Part shown: piece by piece, positions 1-5,508 of the stretch
How the letters are laid out: the number at the start of each line of letters is the position of its first letter
How positions within the stretch are numbered: position 1 is the first letter of the stretch
Assembly (NCBI GenBank): GCA_902796625.1
Contig: CADBPX010000097.1
Span: forward strand, 1-5,508
Source of the DNA: an uncultured Pseudomonadota bacterium
GTDB lineage: Bacteria; Pseudomonadota; Alphaproteobacteria; RF32; CAG-239
DNA: 5,508 bases
Direction of reading: 5' to 3'
Notes under the pieces: model-generated
What the model saw: only the letters and a program-made list of their open reading frames with translations
Databases searched by the model: none
What the model was told of the DNA's origin: nothing
Program-made: the position numbers and the translations under genes

Positions 1-100
1 ATATGGCCGCAACTTTTGGGGCAGTTCGCCGGAAAATAACTACGGCTTCGGCAGTAGCAATATCACCGGCAACGTTGAATCTGTCAAATTTCCATACTGA
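1..100 (+). CDS. C-terminal end of an unrecognised protein (5' partial)
   Basis: An open frame enters from the left edge (first full codon at base 2) and stops at TGA 98-100, giving 32 residues. The tail is rich in Gly, Asn, Ser and aromatics (it contains RNFWGSSPENNYGFG and ends VESVKFPY). That composition is typical of exported or surface proteins, but 32 residues are too few to name a family. The codons are GC-richer than the intergenic DNA after it, which supports real coding. It converges on the accD operon and is not part of it. Frame +3 has a 48-codon alternative starting at base 3; its product has no recognisable character and I consider it a shadow. A minus-strand frame is also open across this stretch but has no start codon near accD. 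Confidence 0.5.
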   Translation, partial: YGRNFWGSSPENNYGFGSSNITGNVESVKFPY

Positions 101-160
101 ACATACAGATAAAATAGAAAGTGGTTTGAAACATAAATATCAGTGACATTGTCAAAGCAC

Positions 161-181
161 GAAAAAATATGTTATTTTTTC
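161..181. terminator. AT-rich inverted repeat at the convergent junction, possible weak bidirectional terminator
   Basis: GAAAAAATA (161-169) and TATTTTTTC (173-181) are perfect 9-bp inverted arms around a 3-base loop. Each strand therefore reads as a hairpin ending in a T run, placed between two convergent genes and overlapping the accD stop codon (172-174). The stem has only one G:C pair, so it would be weak. A terminator role is inferred from position and symmetry alone. No GC-rich hairpin with a T tail is visible in 101-171. Confidence 0.35.
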
Positions 182-1029
182 TTTATATTAGCGGTAAGAA
201 TTTGGAGAACTTTTACCAACTCTGGCTTCATTTGCTCCCGCTCAACCACCATATCGACCATCCCATGCTCCAGAAGGTATTCCGCACGTTGAAAACCTTC
301 CGGCAACTTTTCATGAATAGTTTGCTCAATTACACGTTGACCGGCAAAACCGATTAAACAGCCTTTTTCCGCAATATTTACATCTCCAAGCATGGCAAAT
401 GAGGCAGAAACACCGCCGGTTGTCGGGTCAGCTAAAATTGAAACAAACGGTATTCCGGCTTCTTTTAATTCATTAATTGCGGCTGTAGTGCGAGCCATTT
501 GCATCAGAGAAAACATACCTTCCTGCATGCGAGCACCACCGGAAGAAGCGACGGTTATAAACGGTTCTTTGTTGGCTAAAGCTGTATGTGCTGCTGTTAC
601 AATGCCTTCACCGACAGCCATTCCCATCGAGCCGCCCATGAAAGAAAAATCCATTGCTGCCACAACACTGGAAATTCCGCCGATTTTACCGCGTGCAACC
701 TGAATAGCATCACGAAAACCGGTGTTTTTGCGGTTATTTTTCAGACGATCGGTATATTTTTGCATGTCCTTAAATTTTAACGGATCATCTTGAATCATCG
801 GCAGATCAAGCAAAGTGTATTTGGCATCGTCAAACAGCAAACGTAAGCGTTTTTCGACATATAAGCGCAAATGATGACCGCATGATGTGCAAACATAATG
901 CGATTGTTTCAACTCTTTTGAAAACAGCATCTGATTACAATTCGGACAACGAACCCATAAATTATCCGCAATTTCCTTAGGTGTCGTTTTTTGAATCTTT
1001 GGCCGTACAATATCGGTTAACCAGTTCAT
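172..1029 (-). CDS. accD: Acetyl-CoA carboxylase carboxyltransferase subunit beta
   Basis: AccD pairs with AccA to form the cytoplasmic carboxyltransferase that moves the carboxyl group from carboxybiotin (on AccB) to acetyl-CoA, making malonyl-CoA, the committed step of fatty acid synthesis. The 285-residue product is close to the usual length (about 300). It has the family's N-terminal zinc ribbon with Cys28, Cys31, Cys47 and Cys50 (CPNC and CTSC). The crotonase-like core follows, with FMGGSMG at 130-136 and the oxyanion-hole segment SSGGARMQEG at 162-171. The start is supported by the typical opening MNWLTDIVRPKI and a purine-rich GAAAGAGAG just upstream, inside the end of the preceding gene. 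Only 2 bp separate it from the lapA-like stop codon, so the two genes are probably translationally coupled. It appears complete and is the last gene of the minus-strand operon. No folC follows it. Confidence 0.97.
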   Translation of the reverse strand: MNWLTDIVRPKIQKTTPKEIADNLWVRCPNCNQMLFSKELKQSHYVCTSCGHHLRLYVEKRLRLLFDDAKYTLLDLPMIQDDPLKFKDMQKYTDRLKNNRKNTGFRDAIQVARGKIGGISSVVAAMDFSFMGGSMGMAVGEGIVTAAHTALANKEPFITVASSGGARMQEGMFSLMQMARTTAAINELKEAGIPFVSILADPTTGGVSASFAMLGDVNIAEKGCLIGFAGQRVIEQTIHEKLPEGFQRAEYLLEHGMVDMVVEREQMKPELVKVLQILTANIKKK

Positions 1030-1031
1030 TA

Positions 1032-1445
1032 TTAACTCTCTTTCGGTATAGAAAACTTATCTTTTACTTGGGATAGCCAACTTCTGGTTTCCTGACTTAC
1101 CGGAGAAACCGGCATTTCTTGTTTTTTGACTTGTTCTTTAAGACCGTCAAGATTTTGTTGCAAACCGTTAACGGTCTCGTTCAACTTATTGTGTTCTTTA
1201 CTCAAAGCTTTGTTGGCTTTTTTCTGCAAACGCAGATCACGGCGCATTGGCGCATAGGCAAACCACGAAGCCAAGCGGCCGCAAATAAAACCATAAAGCA
1301 AAAAGGCACATAAAATCAGTTTTATATTTAACGTGTTTTCCGGCCACAAGATAAAGGTAACACCTTCACTGGCCTCTATGCCGTATACCGCCCATAAGGC
1401 CAGTATTAAAAGCGGCAGAGATATTAAGTAGTATAAAAACTTCAT
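1032..1445 (-). CDS. LapA-domain (DUF1049-like) inner-membrane protein
   Basis: A 137-residue protein with two hydrophobic segments (about 3-23 and 41-62), a basic stretch after the second (PMRRDLRLQKK, 67-77), then a Lys/Glu/Gln-rich helix likely to form a coiled coil (about 70-110) and a short polar tail. This two-helix plus cytoplasmic coiled-coil layout is that of LapA/YciS proteins. In E. coli, LapA works with LapB in lipopolysaccharide assembly, but many alphaproteobacteria carry only the LapA-domain protein beside ihfB, and its role there is not well defined. The position directly after ihfB supports the family call. The ATG at 1443-1445 has an AAGGA Shine-Dalgarno sequence about 8 bases upstream, within the 25-bp gap after ihfB. 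The family call is fairly secure; the function is inferred. Confidence 0.8.
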   Translation of the reverse strand: MKFLYYLISLPLLILALWAVYGIEASEGVTFILWPENTLNIKLILCAFLLYGFICGRLASWFAYAPMRRDLRLQKKANKALSKEHNKLNETVNGLQQNLDGLKEQVKKQEMPVSPVSQETRSWLSQVKDKFSIPKES

Positions 1446-1470
1446 TATGCATCCTTATATTTATGGCAGA

Positions 1471-1749
1471 CTACGAATTTAATCTGTCGTGTAATTCTTT
1501 TCCGGTTTTAAAGTGTACTACACGTTTTTCCGGTACGCTGACCTTCTCACGGTTTTTCGGATTTAACGCTACGCGGGCGTGACGTGTGCGAGTTGTGAAT
1601 GCACCGAAACCGCGAATTTCAATACGGTCACCTTCCGCCAGAGCAGAAGTCAATCTATCAAATATAACGTTAACAATATTTTCGATGTCTTTTATTGTTA
1701 AATTTGGAAATTTAGGTGCAATTTTTGCAATTAATTCTGATCTAGTCAA
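1471..1749 (-). CDS. ihfB: Integration host factor subunit beta
   Basis: IHF beta forms a heterodimer with IHF alpha that binds specific sites in the minor groove and bends DNA sharply, serving transcription, replication and recombination. The 92-residue product matches the family in length and motifs: MTRSELIAKIA at the start, GDRIEIRGFGAF at 40-51, and a C-terminal HFKTGKELHDRLN. The MTRSELI opening and RIEIRGFG favour the beta subunit over HU. The DNA-binding arm keeps the intercalating proline (Pro64) but reads ALNPKNRE instead of the usual GRNPxTGE. Translation starts at TTG (1747-1749): an in-frame TAA lies five codons upstream, no ATG or GTG fits, and GAGG sits 5 bases before the TTG. 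It lies 82 bp after tsaB and 25 bp before the lapA-like gene, probably co-transcribed with both. Confidence 0.95.
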   Translation of the reverse strand: MTRSELIAKIAPKFPNLTIKDIENIVNVIFDRLTSALAEGDRIEIRGFGAFTTRTRHARVALNPKNREKVSVPEKRVVHFKTGKELHDRLNS

Positions 1750-1760
1750 TTTATCCTCAC
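1747..1760 (-). promoter_or_regulatory. Ribosome binding site fixing a TTG start for ihfB
   Basis: On the minus strand the sequence reads GTGAGGATAAATTG: a strong Shine-Dalgarno core (GAGG, 1755-1758), a 5-base spacer, then TTG. It decides the start, because the same frame is closed by TAA just upstream and the following residues align with the conserved IHF-beta N-terminus. Confidence 0.8.
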
Positions 1761-1831
1761 TTTAATTAATGTTATTACAGTATTTGTTTTTCCTCTTATA
1801 CACTTTTCTTTTTCAGATATCCATATAAATT

Positions 1832-2491
1832 TTACGATTTTACACAAACATCAGGAGCTCTTAAATACAGCGGTTTAGGGTAGTTAAGTTTGTGTGCGTT
1901 ATATTTTTGCAGACCACATTCGGCCAAAGATATTATCGGTAAATTTTTTTCCATATGAATGCTGTGTAATACCAATCCGCTTGGTTTTTCAAGAAATCTT
2001 TCTACTCCGTTACCGATTAATGAAACGGTTTTTCCTTTTAAAGTATCGATAATTTGTTCATAAGAAAGAGCCTCAGTATCAGAAATTTTTTCTCTTTTGC
2101 CGTTGAAAAGCTGAAAATAGAAATCATCACGTTTAGTTTCAATAATGACTGCATTGTAGGAAGACAAATCAAAATCATCCAAAGACTGCATATATGCCTC
2201 AAACGCCGAAACTCCGGTTACCGACAGTTGCGGCGAAGCCAGCGAGAAGGCACGGGTTGCGGCAATGGAAGAGCGGACACCGGTAAATGACCCGGGGCCG
2301 ATGCATACGCAGAGTAATCCCAAATCCGCAAATCGCAGCTTCTGTTGATCAAGCATTTTATTTATTTGCGGCATAAGCACTTCCGCTTGACCGAATTCCA
2401 TTTCTTGCTCAAACTTATCAAGCACTTTATTGCCTGATAATAAAGCAATGGAACAGTTTGATGATGTTGTATCAAAGGCTAAAGTATACAT
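1832..2491 (-). CDS. tsaB: tRNA threonylcarbamoyladenosine biosynthesis protein TsaB
   Basis: TsaB (YeaZ) is the ASKHA-fold partner of TsaD. With TsaE they transfer the threonylcarbamoyl group made by TsaC to A37 of ANN-decoding tRNAs in the cytoplasm. The 219-residue product is near the usual length (about 220-230). It has the N-terminal strand and turn LAFDTTSSNCSIAL (4-17), the hallmark CIGPGSFTGVR (63-73), and the C-terminal YPKPLYLRAPDV (204-215) typical of alphaproteobacterial TsaB. The ATG at 2489-2491 has AGGA 6 bases upstream. It heads the minus-strand operon and is divergent from the PAS protein gene. In many alphaproteobacteria rimI follows tsaB; here an 82-bp AT-rich gap and then ihfB follow. 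Confidence 0.95.
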   Translation of the reverse strand: MYTLAFDTTSSNCSIALLSGNKVLDKFEQEMEFGQAEVLMPQINKMLDQQKLRFADLGLLCVCIGPGSFTGVRSSIAATRAFSLASPQLSVTGVSAFEAYMQSLDDFDLSSYNAVIIETKRDDFYFQLFNGKREKISDTEALSYEQIIDTLKGKTVSLIGNGVERFLEKPSGLVLHSIHMEKNLPIISLAECGLQKYNAHKLNYPKPLYLRAPDVCVKS

Positions 2492-2518
2492 TTTTATTCC
2501 TATAATTAAAAAAATAAA

Positions 2519-2546
2519 TTGCCAATTGCTAATGATATAATATAAA
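2519..2546 (+). promoter_or_regulatory. Putative sigma70-type promoter for the PAS protein operon
   Basis: TTGCCA (2519-2524) and TATAAA (2541-2546), 16 bp apart, each match five of six consensus bases. The predicted start is near 2553, leaving a leader of about 30 bases before the ATG at 2584. The region is very AT-rich, which makes chance -10 matches common. It overlaps the opposite-strand promoter candidate. Confidence 0.45.
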
Positions 2547-2562
2547 ATAAACAGAAAGGCAA
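2534..2562 (-). promoter_or_regulatory. Putative promoter for the tsaB-ihfB-lapA-accD operon
   Basis: On the minus strand TTGCCT (plus positions 2557-2562) is followed after 17 bp by TATATC (2534-2539). The -35 matches four of six consensus bases and so does the -10. The predicted start is near 2527, about 35 bases from the tsaB ATG. It is the best candidate in the only sizeable gap upstream of the operon, but the AT-rich background keeps confidence low. Confidence 0.35.
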
Positions 2563-2583
2563 ATTTTTTTAAGAAATGATAAA

Positions 2584-4233
2584 ATGCAAGCAGAGTTATT
2601 AAAAGTTATTATCGGTTCATTGGTTACCGTAATCGTTGTTTTGTTGTGGCTGATTGCGATTATGCAGGTTAAAATCCATAAGTATAAGCGCAAAGTGTAC
2701 TTTATTAAGCGCGATCGTGAAAGATGTAATGAATTGCTTTTTTCCGTAAAAGACGGATATATGTGCTTTATTTATCCGGATCAGAAGATTAAAGATGCAC
2801 AAAAAGAAACTAAAGAAAATTGTTCTCGAAGATTGGCGGTTATGCTTAATTTAAAGAACGGAACTGCCTCTAAATTCGATGATGTTGCCGATTCTTTTTA
2901 TAAGGATGATGCTTCACGATTGAAAAAATATGTCGGTTTATTACAAAAAGAAGGCCATGTTTTTGAAGATATGCTTCGCCTTAAAGGCAATTTACGGTAT
3001 ATATGTGTCTATGGTAATCGAATACACGGCAGCGATAACAATTTATATTGCGATATCGTTTGGTTTCGTGATGTTACGGAACAAAATAATGAGATTATGC
3101 GGTTGCAAAATGACAAAAATCAGGTTGTTAGCAACTTGAAACAGCTGGAAAATATGATAGATGGCTTAAATATTCCGCTATGGTTGCGTGACGACCAAAT
3201 GAAACTTTTGGCGGTCAATAAAAAATATTTGGATTTTGTTAACGCGAGTTCTAAGAATGAGGTTTTATTAAACGGGAGTGAAATTCAAGATAACAAAGGT
3301 AAAAAAGTTGTTTACCAGTTGGCTGTCAGTGCGTTAAAGAGCAAAAAAATGCAAAAGAAGGCACTTAATGTAGTTTTAGGTGGGGGATTACATCGATTCG
3401 AGGCTTATGAAAATCCGTATTTTATGGGCGATACTTTAGATAAAATCGGAACGGTCGGATATATGTTGGATAATACAAGTCTTGAAGAAGCCAAGCATAA
3501 CTTTGAAGTAAATCAAAATAATCATTTGGCAGTTTTAGGAGTTTTAGGCACGGCTTTTGCAATTTTTGATAATAAAACAAATTTATATTTCTATAATGAA
3601 GCATTTAAAAATCTTTGGCAAATAGAAAATGATTTCTTAGATAAAACACCAAATTATTCCCAGTTTATTGAAGTAATACGCGAACATAAGATGTTACCTC
3701 CCGTACCTGATTTTAAAGCATATAAGGAAGATGAACTATCGGTGTTTAACCGGTTATGGGAAACCAAAGAGGACTTGTTGCATCTTCCTGATGGTCGCAC
3801 GATTCGTCGTTTTCGAACTCCACATCCTAATGGGGTCGTTTTCGCTTTTGAAGATGTATCGGATCGTTTGGCGACAATGCGGCGTTTGAACGATTTAACG
3901 TCAATGCAACAGGCAATGTTAGATAATTTGAATGATGGGGTTATTGTTTTCGGTGCTAATCAACGTTTGAAGTTTTATAATCGCACTTATCTGAAAATGT
4001 GGGGAGTGGATTTTGATAAAATGCAAGATGAGCCGAAATTGGATAAAATTATTTCTTACCAGAAACTGTTTTTTTCCAACATTGATGACTGGACAGATTT
4101 TAAGCAGACGATGATGTCACACATTATAGAGGGACGTAAGTTTACCTTGTCAAGAGATGACGGAGTTAACATCAAAGTATCTCCTTTATCTTTTTATGAT
4201 GGCTCGTTGATGCTTGCTTATACAATAATATAA
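2584..4233 (+). CDS. Membrane-anchored multi-PAS protein, DivL-like or PAS_7 sensor without a kinase domain
   Basis: A 549-residue protein. One membrane anchor (about 6-28) is followed by basic residues (KIHKYKRK), placing the rest in the cytoplasm. About four PAS-like units follow: a degenerate one ending FRDVTEQ (161-167), one at about 190-297, a clear one at about 310-428 (GTAFAIFDNKTNLYFYNEAF to FAFEDVSDRL), and a last one from about 440 to the end (DGVIVFGANQRLKFYNRTYLKMWG). The third and fourth resemble the PAS_7 sensor kinases of alphaproteobacteria, including DivL-like proteins. In those a HisKA dimerisation helix and an ATPase domain follow; here the protein ends at LMLAYTII, the last PAS strand, with no H-box or N/G boxes. 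The start at 2584 has a weak Shine-Dalgarno, but an in-frame TAA at 2548 and the immediate membrane helix support it. It may bind a partner or another kinase; ligand and partner are unknown. Confidence 0.8.
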   Translation: MQAELLKVIIGSLVTVIVVLLWLIAIMQVKIHKYKRKVYFIKRDRERCNELLFSVKDGYMCFIYPDQKIKDAQKETKENCSRRLAVMLNLKNGTASKFDDVADSFYKDDASRLKKYVGLLQKEGHVFEDMLRLKGNLRYICVYGNRIHGSDNNLYCDIVWFRDVTEQNNEIMRLQNDKNQVVSNLKQLENMIDGLNIPLWLRDDQMKLLAVNKKYLDFVNASSKNEVLLNGSEIQDNKGKKVVYQLAVSALKSKKMQKKALNVVLGGGLHRFEAYENPYFMGDTLDKIGTVGYMLDNTSLEEAKHNFEVNQNNHLAVLGVLGTAFAIFDNKTNLYFYNEAFKNLWQIENDFLDKTPNYSQFIEVIREHKMLPPVPDFKAYKEDELSVFNRLWETKEDLLHLPDGRTIRRFRTPHPNGVVFAFEDVSDRLATMRRLNDLTSMQQAMLDNLNDGVIVFGANQRLKFYNRTYLKMWGVDFDKMQDEPKLDKIISYQKLFFSNIDDWTDFKQTMMSHIIEGRKFTLSRDDGVNIKVSPLSFYDGSLMLAYTII

Positions 4234-4247
4234 GGAGAAATTTTATG
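4234..4247 (+). promoter_or_regulatory. Ribosome binding site abutting the PAS gene stop codon
   Basis: GGAG (4234-4237) begins on the base after the PAS gene's TAA and lies 7 bases before the ATG at 4245. The arrangement leaves 11 bp between genes and implies co-transcription and probably coupled translation of the PAS protein and the charged protein. Confidence 0.8.
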
Positions 4248-5216
4248 GATAATAAAGACAAACTCGTGAAAGATGAAGTTTTGCCGGAGGATAATGAAAT
4301 TTCCGCGGTTATTACGGAAGATGATGACGATGGCGAAGGTACTTTGAAGCCGGAATGGAAAAAGAAAAAAATCGATGACGATGAGAGATTGTCTTTGCGA
4401 ATTGATGCAATAGAGGCCGAAAAATATCAAGATCGTCATAACAAGGCTGCAACTACCAAAAAGAATAAGTCGAAGAAAGTGAGTAAAAAAGTTAAACAGC
4501 TGTATGAAGAAGATGAAGACGAGGACGAGATAGATATAGATCAAGATGCGATTCGTTCCTTACATGAGCTTCGCTTAAGCCGACAAGATGTTTCCAATGG
4601 TGATACCAGTTTGATTGATGCACTGATTCCGGAGGAAAAACGCCTGTTTGAACAAGCAATGACAATCGAAAATAACCGTCATCAACAAAATGCCGGTAAA
4701 CTTAATGCCGTTGAACAGGCAGATACTTTGTCGCGCAAAGCCGGATTAAGTAAAATGTCAACATCAGAGCAAATGGAAATTGCTCAAGAAGCCATATATA
4801 ATCCGCGGCGTACTCGGGAAAAAGCACTGGAAAAAAATATTGAAAAGAAAACCGGAATAAAAGGTAAAATAGAAAAAGGCGATGAAAAAGATGTTGTTAA
4901 GGGAATAAAAAATATTAAAGAAACGACCGATAATCGTAAAACGCCGAAGTTGAATATGGATGATGTTAAAAACGTAGGTAAAGAGGATATGTCGCAAACT
5001 AAAACCGCAGAGTTAATTTTGCAAAAATCAGGTCAAAAAGCCAAAGTATCCGATACCAAAATGCGTAAGGCTTATGATTCGGAAATTGATGCTAATTCTC
5101 TGAAGAAAGAAGATACGAACAATAAAGAAAAAATAAGCAATAAAAAACAAGATGTTAATAAAGAACTGAAAGAGTTATTGAACGAAACTTTACGTAAAAA
5201 TGAGAAAGTACGCTGA
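4245..5216 (+). CDS. Highly charged, probably largely disordered protein of unknown function
   Basis: I do not recognise this 323-residue protein. It has no membrane segment or signal peptide, no cysteine and one tryptophan (Trp38). Acidic runs (EDDDDGEG at 25-32 and EEDEDEDEIDIDQD at 88-101) alternate with lysine-rich runs (KKNKSKKVSKKVKQ, 72-85). A less biased, helix-like middle section (about 101-200) carries LHELRLSRQDVSNGDTSLID and LIPEEKRLFEQAM and is the most likely folded or binding part. The C-terminal 120 residues are Lys/Glu/Asp/Asn-rich and low in hydrophobics. The clear Shine-Dalgarno, 11-bp spacing from the PAS gene and 324 uninterrupted codons make it a real gene. Its job is likely linked to the PAS protein, perhaps as scaffold, adaptor or nucleic-acid-associated factor, but that is inference from context. 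It occupies the place where tsaE often follows divL in alphaproteobacteria, and it does not resemble TsaE. Confidence 0.75.
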   Translation: MDNKDKLVKDEVLPEDNEISAVITEDDDDGEGTLKPEWKKKKIDDDERLSLRIDAIEAEKYQDRHNKAATTKKNKSKKVSKKVKQLYEEDEDEDEIDIDQDAIRSLHELRLSRQDVSNGDTSLIDALIPEEKRLFEQAMTIENNRHQQNAGKLNAVEQADTLSRKAGLSKMSTSEQMEIAQEAIYNPRRTREKALEKNIEKKTGIKGKIEKGDEKDVVKGIKNIKETTDNRKTPKLNMDDVKNVGKEDMSQTKTAELILQKSGQKAKVSDTKMRKAYDSEIDANSLKKEDTNNKEKISNKKQDVNKELKELLNETLRKNEKVR

Positions 5217-5233
5217 TAAGCTGAAAGTTAAGA

Positions 5234-5247
5234 TTTACATTTGTAAA
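5234..5247. repeat. Small palindrome overlapping a -35 element, possible operator
   Basis: TTTACA (5234-5239) and TGTAAA (5242-5247) are perfect 6-bp inverted arms around two bases. The left arm is also the -35 hexamer of the promoter candidate below. The shape fits a dimeric regulator's half-sites, but in AT-rich DNA such a short palindrome can arise by chance. Confidence 0.3.
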
Positions 5248-5262
5248 AAAGTGTTTTATGAT
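5234..5262 (+). promoter_or_regulatory. Putative sigma70-type promoter for the right-edge gene
   Basis: TTTACA (5234-5239) and TATGAT (5257-5262), 17 bp apart, each match five of six consensus bases. A start near 5269 would give a leader of about 24 bases. It suggests the right-edge gene can be transcribed independently of the PAS gene, although no terminator is visible between them. Confidence 0.45.
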
Positions 5263-5292
5263 GAATAAAAATTAACTTATTGGGGAAAAATA

Positions 5293-5508
5293 ATGGAAAA
5301 CCAATATTATACTTTGATGGAAAAACAAGACTTTTTTGAGATTATCGAAAATAAATATGGCGAGCTTGCCATTTTTATTGATGCTCGTGACGGGGAACCT
5401 AAATCTCCGGTTTTGCAATTTGATGGTAAAAAAACCGCTTTGCTTCGCAGAGATGAACATCGGTCAATTATCTTGGATAACGTTGATAATGAAACTAAAG
5501 GTGTTTTG
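5293..5508 (+). CDS. Unrecognised protein, N-terminal 72 residues (3' partial)
   Basis: The ATG at 5293 has GGGGA 6 bases upstream, and the frame stays open for 72 codons to the window edge. The product begins MENQYYTLMEKQDFFEIIE and continues with mixed hydrophobic and charged stretches (GELAIFIDARDG, KKTALLRRDEHRSIILDNVD) that look like a soluble folded protein. There is no signal peptide or membrane helix in what is visible. I do not recognise the family, and it does not begin like TsaE. It lies 76 bp after the charged-protein gene on the same strand, with its own promoter candidate. Confidence 0.65.
   Translation, partial: MENQYYTLMEKQDFFEIIENKYGELAIFIDARDGEPKSPVLQFDGKKTALLRRDEHRSIILDNVDNETKGVL

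Noticed and set aside
1..100. Open minus-strand frame downstream of accD that could be the start of folC
   Set aside because: No start codon in that frame lies between accD and this stretch; the nearby ATG reads into a stop after a few codons, and no FolC N-terminal motif is visible.
3..146. A 48-codon plus-strand frame starting with ATG at base 3
   Set aside because: It overlaps the open frame ending at 100, lacks visible upstream context, and its product has no recognisable features; the frame ending at 100 has a more protein-like composition.
144..154. TGACA-T-TGTCA palindrome read as a terminator hairpin
   Set aside because: A one-base loop cannot close a hairpin, and no T run follows; at most a chance palindrome.
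392..703. Plus-strand 103-codon frame inside accD
   Set aside because: It is antisense to a strongly conserved gene and has no independent support.
1795..1823. Possible promoter for ihfB within the tsaB-ihfB gap (minus strand TGGATA, 17 bp, TATAAG)
   Set aside because: The -35 matches the consensus in only four of six positions, and the AT-rich gap produces such matches easily; too weak to list.
4218..4544. Minus-strand 108-codon frame rich in Phe, Ile and Leu, looking like a membrane protein
   Set aside because: It is the antisense shadow of the Lys/Asp/Glu-rich coding sequence, whose complement naturally encodes Phe, Ile and Leu; it has no ribosome binding site or family signature.
4245..5216. 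Identification of the charged protein as TsaE or as a split-off kinase half
   Set aside because: It has no Walker A motif, no HisKA H-box and no ATPase N or G boxes.

Overview
The window looks like a low-GC alphaproteobacterial chromosome segment, possibly from a host- or gut-associated lineage. The evidence is the order tsaB, ihfB, lapA-like, accD, the Alphaproteobacteria-type multi-PAS sensor protein beside it, and sequence details such as the IHF-beta and TsaB C-terminal motifs. The lineage below class level is inference. No mobile element, CRISPR array, tRNA or rRNA was seen, and no stretch over 300 bases lacks a gene.

Left edge (1-171): the last 32 codons of an unrecognised plus-strand gene end at 100 and face the accD operon. 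A short AT-rich inverted repeat lies over the accD stop codon.

Minus-strand block (172-2491), transcribed right to left: tsaB (tRNA t6A modification), ihfB (IHF beta, with a TTG start), a LapA-domain membrane protein, and accD (acetyl-CoA carboxylase beta subunit). These are core housekeeping genes packed as a probable operon. In many alphaproteobacteria trpF-trpB-trpA sits between lapA and accD, and folC follows accD. Here lapA and accD are only 2 bp apart and folC is absent, so the locus has been condensed.

A 92-bp divergent intergenic region (2492-2583) carries back-to-back promoter-like elements. The plus-strand block (2584-5508) starts with a membrane-anchored protein with about four PAS-like domains. 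It resembles the sensory half of DivL-like or PAS_7 sensor kinases, but it stops at the end of the last PAS domain, where the histidine-kinase module would begin. Eleven bases later a 323-residue, highly charged, probably largely disordered protein of unknown function begins. After a 76-bp gap with a good sigma70-type promoter overlapped by a small palindrome, a further unrecognised gene runs off the right edge.

The most interesting part is this right half: a kinase-less PAS sensor tightly coupled to an unknown charged protein, in a place where a full-length sensor kinase is expected.
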